Assembly (NCBI GenBank): GCA_016124855.1
Contig: WGMX01000016.1
Coordinates: forward strand, 62,001 to 126,000
Length of the DNA: 64,000 bases
From: Anaerolineaceae bacterium
GTDB lineage: Bacteria > Chloroflexota > Anaerolineae > Aggregatilineales > Phototrophicaceae
Direction: 5' to 3'
The position numbers and the translations under genes are program-made. Positions 16,661 to 25,663 of this stretch are shown here, piece by piece. The stretch's first letter is position 1. Every line of letters starts with the position of its first letter. Under the pieces are notes generated by a model. The model searched no databases, had not been told where the DNA came from, and was given only the letters and a program-made list of their open reading frames with translations.

Positions 16661-16928
16661 CAATTTCCACTTTAAACTTTCCAATCGTCATCATCTGGAT
16701 TTGCCCGCTTTGCTTCCTGCCTTTGTAGCCTCAAAAGTCGTTTTCGTCTACTATTATTGTCAGCACAACATTCTATTGATTTGGAATTATTGCAATGACC
16801 GACAAAATCCACGTTTTTTTAACTTATTCAACTCTAGATGGGTTATCCATTATTAATGTTCTAAATCATTTAGATGGATTGTACACATACTAATAACTAA
16901 CAAGATTAATGTGAACGTTAGGTATCGA
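16661..16928. other. AT-rich intergenic region, nothing recognised
   Basis: This stretch of about 270 nt has lower GC than its surroundings and many short A/T runs. I see no ORF, repeat or RNA gene in it. Confidence 0.5.
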
Positions 16929-17632
16929 ATGCCACGCCTTAAATTGCCAAAACTTCCTAAATTGTTAGACCGTAAAATCTATAAGACGGGACAAACACGG
17001 GGGGCAGATGACGATGAAATTTATCAGAACCGTGTCGGACGTAACAGTACGGTACTGATTCCATATTCAGTTTGGATACAGTCTCAAACAATCCCGCACG
17101 GAGAAGATGGTTTTGAAAATGGTTTTATCGCTCTAGTTTCACCGGCAAGGTATTTTGGCGAACCTGCAATCGAAGCCGAATTTGAAGAAAGAAATCTTGT
17201 CCTTGGAGAGAATGCGTTAGTTTTTTTGAGACACGTGAGCACTGGAATCTTTATAATCCTGATATGCTTAACTGGCAACCCGCTCAGAGACGCACAGCTC
17301 CTTTGGGCGGAGAATATGTTGCCCGTATCTCTGCTACAACCGCCACGGAGAATGGAAGCAAGATAATCCGTGGATTTAATACCACTTCTACCAAAGGGGC
17401 AGGCATAAGGGTATATGAATATGCTAGCAACGCGACGATAGCTCGCTGCCGTCTTCAACTCGAGGCGCTTGTATGGCTCTGCGTGGATGCCGAGACTGTT
17501 TTGACAAATTATGGGATGACACCAGCGGATGTTATTACTCGGAAGGTTGCTAACTTAAATACCTGTGCGGAACACAGGTTACTTGACATTGAAAGACTAG
17601 TAGAGGCGCGTGCTCTAAACAAAAAAGGGTAG
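16929..17632 (+). pseudogene. Unrecognised gene split by a -1 frameshift at a 7-T run
   Basis: Two overlapping reading frames form one protein if one base is re-read, or if one T is missing, at 17221-17227. Frame one runs from ATG 16929 (AGG about 7 nt upstream) through GRNSTVLIPYSVWIQSQ and FENGFIALVSPARYF to GENALVF. The other frame continues with FETREHWNLYNPDMLNWQ, GGEYVARISATTATENGSK, GIRVYEYASNATIARCRL and ends at 17632. The joined product is about 235 residues. Codon phase at the run is T TTT TTG, a canonical -1 slippery heptamer. A true pseudogene, a sequencing error or programmed slippage all fit. No family was recognised; a restriction-enzyme identity was considered but could not be supported. 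Confidence 0.55.
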
Positions 17633-17791
17633 TGGTTGCCAAGTAAGTGATGGCATCCAATCAAAAAATCCCAGTAACTAAATAAATTCGGTTTGTAGGT
17701 CTAGTTTTCAGGCAAAGATTGGGCACATTTACAGTAAATAATCTTTATGACATTCAAACATCGAAAATGTCATCACGTACCATGTGACCAC
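17633..17791. other. Intergenic stretch before repeat copy A
   Basis: This AT-rich sequence of about 160 nt has no convincing gene. The first repeat copy follows directly. Confidence 0.4.
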
Positions 17792-18060
17792 TACCATAAT
17801 TTCTATGTCTGTGTATTTTGTGACTTGGAGTCTCTGTTTTAAATCGCTTTGCATTTCCCTTTGCATTTTCGGCGGATTGTTCCCTTGTAACCACTGCAAC
17901 AGCACAACAATTGCACAGCGGCGAAAACAGCCGGGCAATTCGCTGCACTTGCGCCATTTCAGCGGCATCAGCCGACCCTTCCGCCCACCAATAATGTCGA
18001 TTCAGCGCCTTGCTCTCGTGTTCCCGCCTGTCATTTCAGCGGGAATTATGCGAAAAATGC
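17792..18060 (-). repeat. 269-bp dispersed repeat, copy A (minus orientation)
   Basis: Read on the minus strand, this matches 38897-39165 on the plus strand without gaps over 269 nt. By hand count there are about 37 mismatches overall and about 19 in the 209-nt core (17792-18000). The core carries a G/C-rich half and a half with GGGAAATGCAAAGCGATTTA and a CACAGAGACT..CACAAA..ACACAG tract. Both copies keep one open frame (MAQVQRIARL...EQSAENAKGNAKRF), but there is no ribosome site, transposase or clear terminal inverted repeat. It is most likely a non-autonomous mobile or degenerate repeat family of this genome. Confidence 0.8.
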
Positions 18061-18113
18061 AAACTAGTGTAAGCTAACTTTCACTAATTCATCCTTTGAG
18101 GATACCTATCAAA

Positions 18114-19226
18114 ATGCCCAAGTTCCCGCCGCATAGATTGTCGCTCCTCTTGATCATCGCCTTTGTGCTGACATTGTGCTTTGCGCCACTGGCTGTCAAC
18201 GCGCAAACGCAGGTCAATGTAACCCAGAGCGTCGAATATAAAATTGGGTTTGATTGTCCGGTGACCGCCACTTTAAGTCCTGACGCGACTATCCTGTGGG
18301 TGCTGATGGACAACTGCTATAACAGTGGTTTCAACATGCTTGGTTTTAATGTCGCTGATGGCACACCAGTTCAAGCCGATGCCAATCATTTCACCGAAGT
18401 TTTAATGCCGCTGAAAGACATGTGGATTTATGCCGACACCAGACCAATGGCTTTTACCCCCGATGGCATAGTCGATTTACGCTATAACGATGGCGATACC
18501 TACGACTCACACAATATACGCCTCAGTGTTACCGGTGGAGAAGCAACCGCTAGTGATTTAACCCAGCTCACCAATGAAACCGTCCAACAACTCATTCCGG
18601 GTTTCGCGGGTTATACCGAAACGATATCCTACAGTCCTGACCATAAGTTTGCCGTTATCCCTGACACAACCACCTTTCACATCATCGACCTCAAAACAGG
18701 CAAAGACCTTTTCCAGATCGATTCACAGCCGACGACCGACTATTCAAGGGCGGTTTTCTCCGCAGATAATCAGCATCTCTTTATTTCGACTCTCAAAAAG
18801 CCGGACGATATGCAGGACGACAGTTCCACGCTGGCCGTATATGACGTTTCTGACGGCAAGCTCGTCAAGACATATGATGTACCGACTTATACCAATGTCA
18901 TCAGCCCTGATGAACGTTATATCGTGGGTCGAGTCGGCGGTCAGTTTGACGCGGGAATTGTCGTCACTAATCTAGAAACCGGCAGTTTCAGCGACGTTGT
19001 TCTGATTAATGAACCACCACATCTGGTCACAGAATGCTTAAACACGGGCGAAAAAGTAAGTGGTGTGAATTTTAAGACGCGCGGCGAGCTTCCAATTTTA
19101 GATATCGTCTGGATGCCGGATAGCTCCGGCTTCTTCACCGTCAATTCGTATTTAGGGGATGTCGCGGCAGGTGGCACGATTTGTATCTTCAACACCAGCC
19201 GTTTACGCCAATATAAGGTCGGGTAA
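18114..19226 (+). CDS. Secreted beta-propeller-like protein
   Basis: This gene encodes 370 residues. MPKFPPHRLSLLLIIAFVLTL...VNAQTQ is a signal peptide. The mature protein repeats propeller-like strands: ATLSPDATILWVLMDN, ISYSPDHKFAVIPDTTT, AVFSADNQHLFISTL, VISPDERYIVGRVGG and IVWMPDSSGFFTVNS. This is the same exported WD40/YVTN-like style as the protein at 9207. No catalytic site is visible. An upstream TTG in frame (18096) is possible. The ATG at 18114 is preferred as the start of the signal peptide, with GAGGAT about 12 nt upstream. It lies just downstream of the 269-bp repeat. Confidence 0.72.
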   Translation: MPKFPPHRLSLLLIIAFVLTLCFAPLAVNAQTQVNVTQSVEYKIGFDCPVTATLSPDATILWVLMDNCYNSGFNMLGFNVADGTPVQADANHFTEVLMPLKDMWIYADTRPMAFTPDGIVDLRYNDGDTYDSHNIRLSVTGGEATASDLTQLTNETVQQLIPGFAGYTETISYSPDHKFAVIPDTTTFHIIDLKTGKDLFQIDSQPTTDYSRAVFSADNQHLFISTLKKPDDMQDDSSTLAVYDVSDGKLVKTYDVPTYTNVISPDERYIVGRVGGQFDAGIVVTNLETGSFSDVVLINEPPHLVTECLNTGEKVSGVNFKTRGELPILDIVWMPDSSGFFTVNSYLGDVAAGGTICIFNTSRLRQYKVG

Positions 19227-19231
19227 ATGAG

Positions 19232-19822
19232 TTAGCCAGCGGTTGATTCGGGCAATTGGCGCATTCGCAGGCCGTATCGCCAGTAGCGCAGAAAATAATA
19301 GAGGCAAGCTAACGCGCCACCAGCGAAAAACCAGTTACCCATCATCACCGCTAACACGAGGAAAATCAGTCCCCAATAACCGAATTTCCACGCTGTTCCA
19401 TCGAAACTTACCCAGCGCGAGTAAGCGATTTGTCCTTGTACGGCGTTGGGTAGTGCTGCCGCTTTGAATAACCGGATATTCTGCACGTGGCTGGAAAGGA
19501 CGACAACCTCCACCAACAACAAGAAACCCACAGATGCCGGAAACACCTGTGGAATACTTAAATAGCGGGTTGCACCCCACATCACCAGCATCCACACAAT
19601 CCCGTAGGCCAGCATAAAAATAAAACGTTTACTCAGCAAGCGCCCGCCATCAATGTCCTGTTGATAATACGGGTTTAACTCGTAACTGCCGCTAAACACC
19701 ACATTGTCTTTAGCGTGTGCCAGCCACAGCCGTTGTCCATAAATCGTCAGGTAATAATCGGCTGCGTAAACAATTAACCACAAAATAATCGCAGCAGGCA
19801 AACTCTCGAATAATGTGTTCAT
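19232..19822 (-). CDS. Multi-pass membrane protein of unknown function
   Basis: This gene encodes 196 residues with about five hydrophobic segments: AAIILWLIVYAADYYLTI, FIFMLAYGIVWMLVMWG, VGFLLLVEVVVLSS, YWGLIFLVLAVMMGNWFF and GALACLYYFLRY. A soluble loop SYELNPYYQQDIDGGRL lies between the first two. No family was recognised. It lies 31 nt downstream of the zinc metallopeptidase gene on the same strand and is convergent with the propeller gene (5-nt gap), so co-transcription with the peptidase is likely. Confidence 0.7.
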   Translation of the reverse strand: MNTLFESLPAAIILWLIVYAADYYLTIYGQRLWLAHAKDNVVFSGSYELNPYYQQDIDGGRLLSKRFIFMLAYGIVWMLVMWGATRYLSIPQVFPASVGFLLLVEVVVLSSHVQNIRLFKAAALPNAVQGQIAYSRWVSFDGTAWKFGYWGLIFLVLAVMMGNWFFAGGALACLYYFLRYWRYGLRMRQLPESTAG

Positions 19823-19853
19823 CGTTGTATTGTCGTATTCCTAAATCGGCGAG

Positions 19854-20819
19854 CTAGCAATCGCCAACGCCGCTCGTCAAACCTTTCGTGAAGGCCGCCC
19901 GGCGTTGATCACCGTCACCGTGAGCGCCACGATCAAACCATGACCCGCCGCCATCACCCGCTTCAAATAATGAGGCGATGGCTTCATCAATATCGCCATC
20001 CTCAATAATGACCTTCTGACTCTGGTTCACCGCATATTGTGAATAGGCTCCTGCATAACAATCGGCTTGTAATTCCCGTTGAATGCTGATGCCAGTCTCA
20101 TTCGCCAGTTGAGTCTGGATAGAGTGCCCCCACTCATGGGCAATAATGACCACTACTGCGTAATCACCAATTCGGTCATGTTGATCTGTCATAAAATCAC
20201 GGGGGAAATAAGCCGTGTTGTCTTTTCCACAATAAAATGGGCCAATCTCTGAAGGCGCAGTACCACATTTTGTTTTGACCCGTGCATTGTCATATAACAC
20301 AATGTCGGGCTTCTCATAATCGACACCTTCACTGGCAAGGGTTTCGGTCCAAAAATCGTTGATATCAACTTCAGCCAATGTGAATATTTCATCCAATGTA
20401 AGGGGTTCAGGCACGGGGGTTGCAGTCACATCGTTTTGGCTTGAGGATGGATCGGGCAGCGTATCCGCTTGGGCAATATTCCCCCAATATTCCCAATTGA
20501 GGCTGTTCAGATCAATTTGGCTCAGGTCATCAACGGTCGCCGTTTGAATTTCCCCGCTCGTATCCGCATCAATGACCGTCTGCCCCCAAATACCATAGGT
20601 GTGGGTGGTATGCAAAACAGCGTTGGCAACATAAACGGTGTTGGCACACGCCGCAAAATCCATGCTCACAGCGTCCGTCCAACTTCCGCTCGATGTCAAA
20701 ACTTGGCAAGGAGACTTTGATTGTCTAGCCTGTACACTTTGAAGCGAAATGACCAACAGCAAAAGCACCACAAAACAATGAGTCAGACGTTTTTTGAAAG
20801 CGAAACGAACAATCTTCAT
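19854..20819 (-). CDS. Secreted neutral zinc metallopeptidase (YpfJ/Zn_peptidase-like)
   Basis: This gene encodes 321 residues. The N-terminal hydrophobic stretch CFVVLLLLVISLQSVQA is a signal peptide. The C-terminal half carries the zinc site VVVIIAHEWGHSIQTQL (HExxH) and RELQADCYAGAYSQYAV, where the Glu is the third ligand. GDYAVVVIIAHEWGH and ADCYAG are the hallmark of YpfJ-type putative neutral zinc metallopeptidases. The final RRAAFTKGL is also characteristic. The approximately 150-residue N-terminal half is less conserved in the family and includes a negatively charged linker. It probably cleaves proteins outside the membrane; natural substrates are unknown. Confidence 0.88.
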   Translation of the reverse strand: MKIVRFAFKKRLTHCFVVLLLLVISLQSVQARQSKSPCQVLTSSGSWTDAVSMDFAACANTVYVANAVLHTTHTYGIWGQTVIDADTSGEIQTATVDDLSQIDLNSLNWEYWGNIAQADTLPDPSSSQNDVTATPVPEPLTLDEIFTLAEVDINDFWTETLASEGVDYEKPDIVLYDNARVKTKCGTAPSEIGPFYCGKDNTAYFPRDFMTDQHDRIGDYAVVVIIAHEWGHSIQTQLANETGISIQRELQADCYAGAYSQYAVNQSQKVIIEDGDIDEAIASLFEAGDGGGSWFDRGAHGDGDQRRAAFTKGLTSGVGDC

Positions 20820-20940
20820 GGTGTTAATCCCATGTCGTGTAAGGGTGGCTATATATAGGTATATATCAAGTTCAGCTTTTTGGGGTCAAGTTGGCCTGCA
20901 TACTCACAGGAACACTAAAAGATAATTCCACTGCCCGATT

Positions 20941-21393
20941 TTATTCGGCACGTTCAAGACGAATTTCGCGTGAACGGAGAAACACCTCAATCACAATAAA
21001 CACCAACGCCACCAAAAACGCCATTGGCAGGTTCAACACCCGGGGAATTTGCAGCCATGTACAGGTCACAACGAACAGCCCGAACCAGATACTCTGGCGC
21101 ACGATCACGCCGCCGGGAGGCAGTTCCGCGCTAATGGGTGTAAAACGCACATTCAGGTAGCGGATGAAAGGCAGGACAGTTCCTGTCACCGCGATTTGCA
21201 GCAGCAGGAAAAATATCCAGCGCTGACCGACGCGCGGCAAGGTGGTCGTCACTAATTGGAACAATCCCAACCACCCAAGAATCATAAACACTGCCCCGAC
21301 GATTAAAACACCTATATGGTCAGGTGGTATCTTGTCCGCCGGATAGATCTCGCTCACAGGTTCGTTTAGGTCATCAAATTGTTGTTCGCTCAT
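20941..21393 (-). CDS. Small membrane protein, four hydrophobic segments
   Basis: This gene encodes 150 residues. A hydrophilic N-terminus (MSEQQFDDLNEPVSEIYPADKIP) is followed by HIGVLIVGAVFMILGWLGLF, IFFLLLQIAVTGTVLPFI, SIWFGLFVVTCTWLQI and LPMAFLVALVFIVIEVFL. PPDHIGV is not a motif I recognise. It is probably an integral membrane protein of unknown function. The ATG at 21393 is preferred to an upstream in-frame codon at 21420 that adds a non-conserved-looking tail. There is no strong ribosome site. It lies 121 nt upstream of the zinc peptidase gene on the same strand. Confidence 0.65.
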   Translation of the reverse strand: MSEQQFDDLNEPVSEIYPADKIPPDHIGVLIVGAVFMILGWLGLFQLVTTTLPRVGQRWIFFLLLQIAVTGTVLPFIRYLNVRFTPISAELPPGGVIVRQSIWFGLFVVTCTWLQIPRVLNLPMAFLVALVFIVIEVFLRSREIRLERAE

Positions 21394-21635
21394 ATTGGAA
21401 GTATAGCAGAATGGCAGCACTACTGACCAATGATTATGAAAAAATTAAGGATGTTTAAGAAAGGAACAAGGTATAGCCAACCTTCCTCACTTTGCTTGCG
21501 TTTCATGACAAGCATCCTTACAATTCACATTGTCAGCATCCATTCGACTACTGCTTCTCCCTATTCCAGTTATCCAGTCCGCATCGAGAAGCTGCACAGC
21601 GCACCACGACGCACGATGCCGAAAAGGTTTAATTG

Positions 21636-23294
21636 ATGGCTGTACCCATTCCCCATATTCGTCAGCAAGGCCGCCGTCAGCGCCTCATACGCGAGAACTT
21701 GATGGCCTACGCTTTCCTCGCGCCAGCACTCATTCTGTTATTCGTGTTTGGTCTTTTTCCTGTGGGTTTTGCCTTCTTCGTAAGCCTTTACCGATGGCGC
21801 CGCTTCCCCGGCGATTATCTTGGCCTAAGTAACTATGTTCAGGCGCTGGATAATCTGGCTTATGTGATTTTTTTCTGGGTGGCGTTGGCAGTCTTGGGTT
21901 ACGGATTCTTCCTTCTATGGAAACTCTGGCATCAAAAAGATGAACGGCTTTCCGCACTAGCTGCGATGATCCCCGGTATTGCCAACGGCAGCGCAGTCGT
22001 CCTGTTAATCAACTGGATCGCGGTCTTACTCCCTATCATTTTGAATATTCCGCAGCGCATACGCGGGCAAGAACGTGTTCCCGGTTTGTTTACAGGCCAG
22101 CTCGCCGCCAGCTTTCAATTCCCTGAGGCGGTGGCCGCCGGAAATCCATTCTTACTGGCAGCGATTATTGCCATTATCTTGAGTCTCATCTGGTGGCAGC
22201 GTGTTCGCTCCGAAAATCGTTTCGCCTATCTGATACAAGCCAGCGGCGCAGCCTTAGCTGCTGCTATTAGTACGCTCATCATGCAGTTGACCATTAACGA
22301 AATTCAAGCAGCGGTATCTACAGCCCAAGCCAATGGCGAATCGCTGCCGATTTGGTCACAGATCATTTTCATCAGCGCTGGCATCGGCCTGATTATTGCA
22401 GCCTACATGATTTGGCAGCGAGCACTCAAACAGCACAATGATCGACGTTTTGGCATTGGCGTTTTAGCGGTTGTCCTTCTAGTAGTCGGTGGTTATGCCT
22501 TAGCGGTACAACTACCACAAGCCCTTACAAATGCCGACCCTGAGGTACTCAAAGGATTTGGCATTACGGTATTATTTGCTGCTGGAACAGTTCCCTTCCA
22601 ACTGGCGATTGGTTTGGGTTTGGCCTATTTGCTTTTCCAGAATATTAACGGCAAAGCTTTTTTTCGAATCGTTTACTTCATGCCCTATATTATGCCCTTC
22701 GTGGCGACCTCCATCGTTTTCGAATTGATCTTTTCCTATCGTCCTGCGTCGCTCGTGAATCAAGTTCTCGGGGCTTTTGGTATACCGGCGCAAAAATGGC
22801 TGCTCGAACCCACCGGCATCTTTAATCTCCTTTTTGGGCCACAATTTCCCACAATTTTAGGTGGGCCAAGTTTGGCGCTCATCGTGATTATGCTCTATAC
22901 CACATGGACGTATATCGGCTACGATGCAGTCGTCTTTTTAGCTGGCTTGGGCAATGTTCCACCTGAACTGTATGAGGTTGCGCGCATCGACGGCGCAAAT
23001 AGCTGGACATTGTTCCGGCATATTACACTGCCACTGCTGTCTCCAACGACCTTCTTTTTATCCCTTATCGCGGTTATCGGCACCTTTCAAGCCTTCACCC
23101 AAATTTGGATTATGCGAACCCCTGCCGCCCAAAGTTCGGTCGATACAATGGGCGTATACATCTTCAGGATTGTACAAAACACTGACCCTAACTTGGGTTA
23201 TGGGTCTGCAATGGCCTTTGTCTTGTTTGCGGTCATCCTTCTATTAACGATTTTCCAGAACCGCATTATGGGCAGCAGGGTGTTCTATGGCTGA
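21636..23294 (+). CDS. Sugar ABC transporter permease, MalF type
   Basis: This gene encodes 552 residues, longer than usual (about 300-500), because of a large N-terminal part with extra hydrophobic segments before the transport core. The core has TM segments from about residue 290 (GFGITVLFAAGTVPFQLAIGL) and the cytoplasmic EAA loop LYEVARIDGANSWTLFRHITLPLL, which docks the ATPase. It would form the channel for a carbohydrate together with the MalG-type protein, whose start overlaps its stop by 8 nt. A TTG at 21633 precedes the ATG; the ATG is taken. No ATPase gene is nearby, which fits shared MsmX/UgpC-like ATPases elsewhere. Confidence 0.9.
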   Translation: MAVPIPHIRQQGRRQRLIRENLMAYAFLAPALILLFVFGLFPVGFAFFVSLYRWRRFPGDYLGLSNYVQALDNLAYVIFFWVALAVLGYGFFLLWKLWHQKDERLSALAAMIPGIANGSAVVLLINWIAVLLPIILNIPQRIRGQERVPGLFTGQLAASFQFPEAVAAGNPFLLAAIIAIILSLIWWQRVRSENRFAYLIQASGAALAAAISTLIMQLTINEIQAAVSTAQANGESLPIWSQIIFISAGIGLIIAAYMIWQRALKQHNDRRFGIGVLAVVLLVVGGYALAVQLPQALTNADPEVLKGFGITVLFAAGTVPFQLAIGLGLAYLLFQNINGKAFFRIVYFMPYIMPFVATSIVFELIFSYRPASLVNQVLGAFGIPAQKWLLEPTGIFNLLFGPQFPTILGGPSLALIVIMLYTTWTYIGYDAVVFLAGLGNVPPELYEVARIDGANSWTLFRHITLPLLSPTTFFLSLIAVIGTFQAFTQIWIMRTPAAQSSVDTMGVYIFRIVQNTDPNLGYGSAMAFVLFAVILLLTIFQNRIMGSRVFYG

Positions 23295-24192
23295 AACCAG
23301 TATGCCCGTTACCAGCAGTGGGAATACCGTGACACGAGCAGCCAAACCGGTTAATTGGGGCAAAGTATTTACCTATACCATCCTCATATTCGGCGTAGGT
23401 CTCATGATTTTCCCATTCTTATGGATGGTCAGCGCCTCGTTGATGAGCCTTACCGAAGTCACATTTGGTAGACTTATTCCCAGTGAACCGTTGTTTTCAA
23501 ATTATGCCGAAGCCTTTAAACGGGCAAATTTCGGTCAATTTATGTGGAACAGCACACGCTTGACTGCAATTACCTTAAGTGGTCAGCTTCTAGTCTGTAT
23601 TCCCGCGGCTTATGCCTTCGCACGGATGCGTTTCGTGGGGCGTAATGTTTTGTTTACGATGATGCTGGCAACCATTATGATCCCCGAAGTCGCCCGTTTC
23701 ATCCCCAATTACCTAACCGTGATCTGGTTGGGACGCTTGAGCGATAGTCTGCTCGGCATTCCTTGGGTCAACAACTGGCCTTCGTTGACCATTCCCTTTA
23801 TGGCTGTACCTTTTACGATTTTCCTACTGCGGCAATTTTTTATGCAACTGCCCGAAGATTTGTGGGACGCAGCGCGTATTGACGGCGCGGGACATATCCG
23901 ATTTTTGCGCTCGGTTGTCATTCCACTTTCAACCGCGCCCATTATGACGGCCATCACTTTTGGTTTTATCGGCTCGTGGAATTCACTGTTGTGGCCTTTG
24001 CTGCTCACCCAAACCGATGAATGGCGACCCGTTGCTGTTGGCCTCACCAAATTCGTCAACAGCGACGCACCCACCGAATTGCACTTACAGATGGCTGCAT
24101 CTGTTTTGATGATTATCCCGATTCTGATTCTCTACTTCTTCACCCAACGGCAGTTCACAGAAGGCATCGCTACAACTGGCCTAAAGGGGTGA
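23287..24192 (+). CDS. Sugar ABC transporter permease, MalG type
   Basis: This gene encodes 301 residues, standard for MalG/CUT1 permeases. Six hydrophobic segments are visible (VFTYTILIFGVGLMIFPFLW, LLVCIPAAYAFARM, AVPFTIFLLRQFF and others). The EAA loop is DLWDAARIDGAGHIRFLRSVVIPLS. The start overlaps the MalF gene by 8 nt, indicating translational coupling. It imports a sugar or oligosaccharide; the galactanase and binding protein 1.5-5 kb downstream make beta-galacto-oligosaccharides a reasonable guess, but they are not in the same operon. Confidence 0.92.
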   Translation: MAETSMPVTSSGNTVTRAAKPVNWGKVFTYTILIFGVGLMIFPFLWMVSASLMSLTEVTFGRLIPSEPLFSNYAEAFKRANFGQFMWNSTRLTAITLSGQLLVCIPAAYAFARMRFVGRNVLFTMMLATIMIPEVARFIPNYLTVIWLGRLSDSLLGIPWVNNWPSLTIPFMAVPFTIFLLRQFFMQLPEDLWDAARIDGAGHIRFLRSVVIPLSTAPIMTAITFGFIGSWNSLLWPLLLTQTDEWRPVAVGLTKFVNSDAPTELHLQMAASVLMIIPILILYFFTQRQFTEGIATTGLKG

Positions 24193-24225
24193 TTATTTTC
24201 TTTGACGATCTGTAGTTGACATATG

Positions 24226-25455
24226 TCAAAATGTCACAGGGAGCGTCTCTAACCTGCGAAAGGTTAAGCCAGACCGCCATCGCAGCGATTCGACAGGAAT
24301 ATCCAATTGAATGTTAGGCATCCGGGCAAGCAGCGTGTTAAAAGCGATATGCCCCTCAAGACGTGCCAGTGGCGCACCCATACAATAATGAATTCCCTGC
24401 CCAAATGAGAGATGTTTGTTATTCTCGCGAGTCAAGTCGAGAGTTTCGGGATTTTCAAATTGCGACGGGTCGCGGTTGGCTGAAGCAATCACTGCTCTGA
24501 CCTGCTCACCTCTGGGAATGGTAACACCAGCGACCATGACATTCTCACGCGCATAACGGTCAGTGGCCGTCTCAATCGGTGGATAATAGCGTAAAAACTC
24601 CTCGGTGGCGGATTTAACCAGCATCGGATTACGGCGCAGCAAATCTAACTGATCTGGATTTTCGAGCAAGGCCAGCGTGCCGTTACTGATCAGACTGACC
24701 GCTGTCTCATGGCCTGCCACCAACAGCAGAACAACCATGCCTTGCAGTTCTTCATCACTCAGCATTTCACCATTTTCATTTGCCTTTGCCAGCGCACTAA
24801 TGAGATCGTCTTGTGGATCAACGCGCCGCCTATGACACAAATTTCGAATATAACTAACGAATCCGATAAATGAGGAAAATCTGCCCAACCGCTGAAAAGA
24901 ATGAGATACAGACGACATAATACTTTTCTTCCAACGAGAAATTTTAGGAATATCCTCGTCGGGTATACCCAATACTTCACAGATGACAGTCAGCGGGATG
25001 GGCAATGCATAATGCTCGATTAAATCAAAATGCTTGTCCTTTGCAGCCGTATCCAGCAGTTCGTCAGCAAGCTGCTGAACACGAAAATGCATCTGCTCGA
25101 CCCGTGCCGGCGTAAAAACCTTATGAATTAGCGCACGCAGACGAGTATGATCCGGCGCATCCATTTTGAGCATATTGTTATCCATGATATGGAAAAAACC
25201 GGGCAGCCAATCCGCTTTAGGCATTTGGTTGGGCGGCAAGGCATTTTTTGGGTCTTTAACGAAGCGCTCGTCTTTTAGTACGGATGCCACATCTTGATAT
25301 CGAGTGATAACCCAGAGCGGGTTTTTATCGGAATTGTTTATGGTCAGACGATACACCGGGGCTTCAGCGCGTAGTTGGGCATAAAAAGGGAATGGGTTAG
25401 CTTTAAATTGTGGACTAGCCATGTTCACGGATTGAATGATGCTGCTCACTGCCAT
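24226..25455 (-). CDS. Cytochrome P450, second copy
   Basis: This gene encodes 409 residues. Motifs: I-helix AGHETA, K-helix EEFLRYYPP (ExxR), and heme loop FGQGIHYCMGAPLAR with the Cys ligand. Like the P450 at 10648 it has NANRDP/ANRDE after the K-helix, LALLENPDQL and HLAFG/HLSFG, so the two are members of one subfamily, clearly diverged. It is a soluble monooxygenase; the redox partner is not in the window. It converges on the MalG gene with a 33-nt gap and is probably unrelated to sugar uptake. AAGGGA lies about 6 nt before the ATG. Confidence 0.93.
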   Translation of the reverse strand: MAVSSIIQSVNMASPQFKANPFPFYAQLRAEAPVYRLTINNSDKNPLWVITRYQDVASVLKDERFVKDPKNALPPNQMPKADWLPGFFHIMDNNMLKMDAPDHTRLRALIHKVFTPARVEQMHFRVQQLADELLDTAAKDKHFDLIEHYALPIPLTVICEVLGIPDEDIPKISRWKKSIMSSVSHSFQRLGRFSSFIGFVSYIRNLCHRRRVDPQDDLISALAKANENGEMLSDEELQGMVVLLLVAGHETAVSLISNGTLALLENPDQLDLLRRNPMLVKSATEEFLRYYPPIETATDRYARENVMVAGVTIPRGEQVRAVIASANRDPSQFENPETLDLTRENNKHLSFGQGIHYCMGAPLARLEGHIAFNTLLARMPNIQLDIPVESLRWRSGLTFRRLETLPVTF

Positions 25456-25597
25456 GAATATTCCCTTGTATGTATATGGGGGTTATAATGTTTGATCCGC
25501 GCGGTTTTACCACCTTCAATTACTGTTGTTAGGTTATGTATGGTTTTTCAAATTGTCAAGCCGTCTAAAAACAAGCATATTTTGACCGCATAATTCA

Positions 25598-25628
25598 TGA
25601 CAAAACAGCGGCCACGCAAGCCGCTGTT
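25598..25628 (-). terminator. Rho-independent terminator of the galactanase gene
   Basis: On the minus strand, a 9-bp stem AACAGCGGC/GCCGCTGTT is followed by TTTTG. It begins 35 nt after the GH53 stop. Confidence 0.8.
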
Positions 25629-25663
25629 CCCTACTGCCAGTTTGAGTCAGATACCCTTTGTCT

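Noticed and set aside
16929-17632. NotI-like or other restriction enzyme
   Set aside because: I could not identify a catalytic PD-(D/E)xK pattern or a partner methyltransferase.
17754-17957. Small reading frame inside repeat copy A, with a counterpart in copy B
   Set aside because: It has no ribosome site, mixed changes between copies and no known family. The repeat explains it better.
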